Shown: piece by piece, positions 61,481 to 64,000 of the stretch | How the letters are laid out: each line of letters opens with the position of its first letter | How positions within the stretch are numbered: position 1 is the first letter of the stretch | Translations under genes and position numbers: made by a program | Source: Archangium primigenium | Lineage (GTDB): Bacteria > Myxococcota > Myxococcia > Myxococcales > Myxococcaceae | Assembly (NCBI RefSeq): GCF_016904885.1 | Contig: NZ_JADWYI010000001.1 | Location: 2,046,001-2,110,000, forward strand | Reading direction: 5' to 3' | DNA: 64,000 nt | The notes under the pieces: model-generated | What the model was told of the DNA's origin: nothing | Seen by the model: the letters and a program-made list of their open reading frames with translations, nothing else | Database searches by the model: none

Positions 61481-62698
61481 CTACTTGGGGGCGAGCTGGG
61501 TGAGCTTGTCGAGCAGGCCCGAGCGGTGCAGCCACAGCATGAGGGCGAAGTTGATGGTGTTGAAGGCCGCGTGGGCCACCATCACCGAGGGCAGGCGGGC
61601 GCGCCAGACGAAGACGGCCCCGAACCAGGCGCCCAGCGCCGCCGTCTGGAAGACCGCGAGCGTGCCCTCGTACACGTGGCCCAGGCCGAAGAGCGCCGCC
61701 GAGACGAGCACCGCGCCCCGCCACTCGCCGAGCACCACGCGCAGCCGGGGCACGAGGAAGCCGCGGAAGGCGAGCTCCTCGAAGCCGGTGACGAGCACCA
61801 TGGCGGCGGCGAACACCGGCACGCTCAGGCCCATGTCCACGAGCGCGCTCGCCACCTCCTTGCGCGCCAGGGTCTCCTGGCCGGCCAGCTTGAAGGGCAC
61901 GGCGATGACGGCCACGACCAGCGAGGCGGCGACGTGCACGGCGTAGGTGGCGGGGATGGCGGGCAGCCCGAGCAGCACCTCGCGGCCGAGCCCCTCGCGA
62001 CCGAGCCCCACCTGGGCGGGCCCCTGGCCATTGCGCCAGAGCAGCAGCGCCACGAGGAGGATCATCCCCAGCGCCCTGAGGCACAGCCACGTCATGGCCC
62101 CGGGCTGGAAGAGCGGCGCTCCCGCGCGGGGCCCCACCGGTACGGCCACCTCGCGCTCCTCGCCCGCGCGCTCCAGGGTGAAGCGCAGGGTCGTCTCCGC
62201 GCCGCCCCCGGCCTCGCGGATGCGCGTGCGCAGGTCGCCCGCGGGGTCCTCCGCGGACAGCGGCGCGCCGTCGAGCGCGAGGATGCGGTCGCCCACCTCC
62301 AGGCGTCCCTCGGCGGGGCGGCCCGGCGTCACGGCGGTGATGCGCGCGCCCCCGGTCGGGGCCCGCTCGTGCTGCACCCCGAGCCGGGCGGGCGATTGGG
62401 GGGACTCCCGGGTCCAGCTGCTGCCCGTGGACGCCGCGAGCGCGACGAGGAAGAGCAGCACCTGGGCCCCGGCGCGCCCCGGCTGGCCCGCGCGCCACTC
62501 CGTCCAGGGCCGCAGCAGCACGAGGCCCCCGAGCGCGAGCAGGACGGTGACGGCGACGAGCGGCGCGTGGCCGAGCGGGGCGAGGTTGGCCGGGACGAAG
62601 ACCGTGGCGAGCACGAGCGCCGCCTCGGCGAGCGCCCGCCCGCGGGAGGGCGCGTGTTCAAGGAGCGCGGAGGGGTCGCGCGCGGTCCACCAGTTCAT
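61481..62698 (-). CDS. CPBP-family intramembrane metalloprotease with PDZ domain
   Basis: 405 residues. Several membrane helices; a PDZ-like domain sits between helices at about 110-190 (ITAVTPGRPAEGRLEVGDRILALDG). The CPBP/ABI (Rce1-like) catalytic motifs are FEELAFRGFLVPRL (EExxxR), FGLGH and HAAFN. These proteases cleave prenylated or membrane peptides, or protect against bacteriocins. The PDZ insertion suggests substrate recognition at the membrane surface. The ATG is at 62698. Confidence 0.9.
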   Translation of the reverse strand: MNWWTARDPSALLEHAPSRGRALAEAALVLATVFVPANLAPLGHAPLVAVTVLLALGGLVLLRPWTEWRAGQPGRAGAQVLLFLVALAASTGSSWTRESPQSPARLGVQHERAPTGGARITAVTPGRPAEGRLEVGDRILALDGAPLSAEDPAGDLRTRIREAGGGAETTLRFTLERAGEEREVAVPVGPRAGAPLFQPGAMTWLCLRALGMILLVALLLWRNGQGPAQVGLGREGLGREVLLGLPAIPATYAVHVAASLVVAVIAVPFKLAGQETLARKEVASALVDMGLSVPVFAAAMVLVTGFEELAFRGFLVPRLRVVLGEWRGAVLVSAALFGLGHVYEGTLAVFQTAALGAWFGAVFVWRARLPSVMVAHAAFNTINFALMLWLHRSGLLDKLTQLAPK

Positions 62699-62740
62699 GG
62701 CGGGACACGCTAGTCCGCTTCCCGGCCTCGGGGGGACACT

Positions 62741-64000
62741 CTAGTTGAGCACTTCCGTGGGGGCCACGGGGTGGGGGATGAGCGGCTTGCCCGCGTGGTA
62801 CGAGTTGAGGAAGCGCCGCACGCGCGCGCGGGTGAGCAGCCCACACGTCAGGCTGCCCGGCGTGCCCTGCACGGGCAGCGCGTCCACGTCCTCCTGGTCC
62901 ATCAGCTGCAGCGCGTGCGCCAGGTCCGTCTCCGGCGACAACAGGGGCACCTTGCGCGCCAGGTCGCTCGCCACGAGCACCGGGTAGAGCCCCTCGTCCC
63001 GCCAGATCTCCCGGAACTGGTCCAGCTCCACGATGCCGTAGAGCCGCCCGTTGCCATCGAGCACCGGCAGGGTGCCGCTCTCGGTGGTGATGACCTGGTC
63101 CATGAGCGGGCGCAGGTGCATGCCGGCGGGCACGGGGGACAGCTCGCGCATGAGCGCGCTCACGGGCGTGGTGGACAAGAGCTCCGCGTCCGTCTTCTGC
63201 TTGGGCGCGCGGCGCTCGATGAGGTAGTGGCACAGCGCCGAGGCGATGGTGCACGTCACCATGAGCGGCAGGATGATGGCGTGATTGCCGCTCAGCTCGT
63301 AGAGCATCATCATGCCCGTGAGCGGCCCGCGGGTGAGCGCCGCCATGGCGCCGCCCATGCCCACGATGGCGTAGGCGCCGCTGGGCCCGGTGCTGGCGGG
63401 AAACAGGTAGTGCACCACCGTGCCGAACGCGCCTCCGAGCATGGTGCCCATGAGCGCCGAGGGGAAGAAGGTGCCGCCCGAGCCGCCCGAGCCCAAGGTG
63501 ATGGCGGTGGCCACCAGCTTCACCCCGCACGCGGTGACGAGGAACACGAGGCTCAAGTGCCCGATGGCCGCCAGGTTGATGTAGTCGTGCCCGCTGCCCC
63601 ACACGGTGGGCGTGAGCATGGCGAGCACGCCCGCGCACAGGCCCCCGAGCCCCGCGCGCGTGGACAGGGTGCGCTGGCCGAGCCAGCGTGACAGCCGCCC
63701 CTCCATGCGCCCGGCGAAGAAGTCCTCCGAGTGGTGCAGCATGCGCACGAAGGTGTAGGCGAGCAGGCCGCACAGCAGCCCCAGCACCACGTAGCAGATG
63801 ACCTCCCAGCCGCTCACCATCTGGTAGCCCAGGCGGTTGATCATCGACGCGGTGCCCACCGTGCCCCGGCCCACCAGCGTGCCCGCCACGCTGGCGAGGA
63901 TGATGGGCGAGAAGACGCGCAGCTCGAACTCGCGCAGGATGATCTCCATCGCGAACACGGCCCCGGCGATGGGCGCGTTGAAGGACGCGGCGATGCCCGC
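62741..64000 (-). CDS. ClC-family chloride channel/transporter with CBS domains, 5' end outside the window
   Basis: Partial gene; about 420 residues are visible and reading continues past the window edge. The first visible residues AGIAASFNAPIAGAVFAMEIIL are a typical ClC segment. GSGGSGGTFFPSALMG and GMGGAMAALTRGPLTG follow, the latter covering the central ion path. The C-terminal cytoplasmic part has two CBS domains (about the last 150 residues, SALMRELSPVPAG...DVDALPVQG), which can bind adenine nucleotides. The N-terminal selectivity motif is missing because of the window end. It would carry chloride (or fluoride) across the inner membrane. Confidence 0.93.
   Translation of the reverse strand, partial: AGIAASFNAPIAGAVFAMEIILREFELRVFSPIILASVAGTLVGRGTVGTASMINRLGYQMVSGWEVICYVVLGLLCGLLAYTFVRMLHHSEDFFAGRMEGRLSRWLGQRTLSTRAGLGGLCAGVLAMLTPTVWGSGHDYINLAAIGHLSLVFLVTACGVKLVATAITLGSGGSGGTFFPSALMGTMLGGAFGTVVHYLFPASTGPSGAYAIVGMGGAMAALTRGPLTGMMMLYELSGNHAIILPLMVTCTIASALCHYLIERRAPKQKTDAELLSTTPVSALMRELSPVPAGMHLRPLMDQVITTESGTLPVLDGNGRLYGIVELDQFREIWRDEGLYPVLVASDLARKVPLLSPETDLAHALQLMDQEDVDALPVQGTPGSLTCGLLTRARVRRFLNSYHAGKPLIPHPVAPTEVLN

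Overview
The window is very GC-rich, almost fully coding chromosomal DNA. I read it as a myxobacterium of the Cystobacterineae (Archangium / Cystobacter / Melittangium type). The supporting signs are three copies of the Myxococcales-restricted TIGR02265 family, two eukaryote-like Ser/Thr kinases, an FHA-domain sigma-54 activator, a KaiC-like ATPase, a geosmin synthase, lectin-tagged alpha-lytic-type proteases and lipoprotein serpins. I found no rRNA, tRNA, CRISPR array, insertion sequence or prophage. No gene-free stretch exceeds about 265 bases.

Layout. 1-7 kb: two papain-like cysteine protease genes, a TPR Ser/Thr kinase and an FHA/sigma-54 activator. 7-14.8 kb: housekeeping and repair, namely a Fpg/Nei-like protein lacking the catalytic Pro2, a short-chain reductase, YgfZ, a cupin, a VKOR-DsbA fusion, SUI1/YciH, an Ogt + Ada/AlkA alkylation-repair pair and an NAD-type isocitrate dehydrogenase. 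14.8-25.6 kb: DUF2270 protein, hybrid sensor, three TIGR02265 paralogues with a HAD phosphatase, TPR protein, DUF4230 protein, a 2OG oxygenase, Ppx/GppA and an Imm52-type immunity protein. 25.6-30.8 kb: an operon of geosmin synthase followed by two different family 2B encapsulin shell proteins with cyclic-nucleotide-binding-like domains. 31-37 kb: KaiC-like ATPase + receiver, Ser/Thr kinase, QueF and a GAF sensor kinase. 37-43 kb: gltBD with a clear terminator. 43-46.5 kb: tandem secreted serine proteases with ricin-type lectin tails. 46.6-51.5 kb: SsnA-like amidohydrolase, peroxiredoxin, a secreted protein and two glycosyltransferases. 51.6-54.5 kb: a more AT-rich island with an AAA ATPase + TOPRIM-like gene pair (defence candidate). 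54.6-64 kb: RluA-type pseudouridine synthase, GH6 cellulase, two lipoprotein serpins with duplicated leaders, an acyltransferase-like protein, a PDZ-CPBP protease and the 3' part of a ClC channel gene that runs off the window.

The most interesting system is the geosmin synthase-encapsulin operon. It is a candidate two-component protein nanocompartment for geosmin biosynthesis. A short L-(G/S)-T-x-(A/S)-(A/V)-R motif occurs in the N-terminal arm of both shell proteins and twice in the cargo enzyme, in the inter-domain linker and at the C-terminus. The region between the operon and the divergent KaiC-like gene holds a near-perfect 20-bp palindrome that overlaps a TTGACA hexamer. Other points of note are the defence-like AAA/TOPRIM pair, the serpin pair with copied leaders, and several enzymes or sensors missing key residues (Fpg Pro2, SsnA HxH, one kinase ATPase domain, one receiver).
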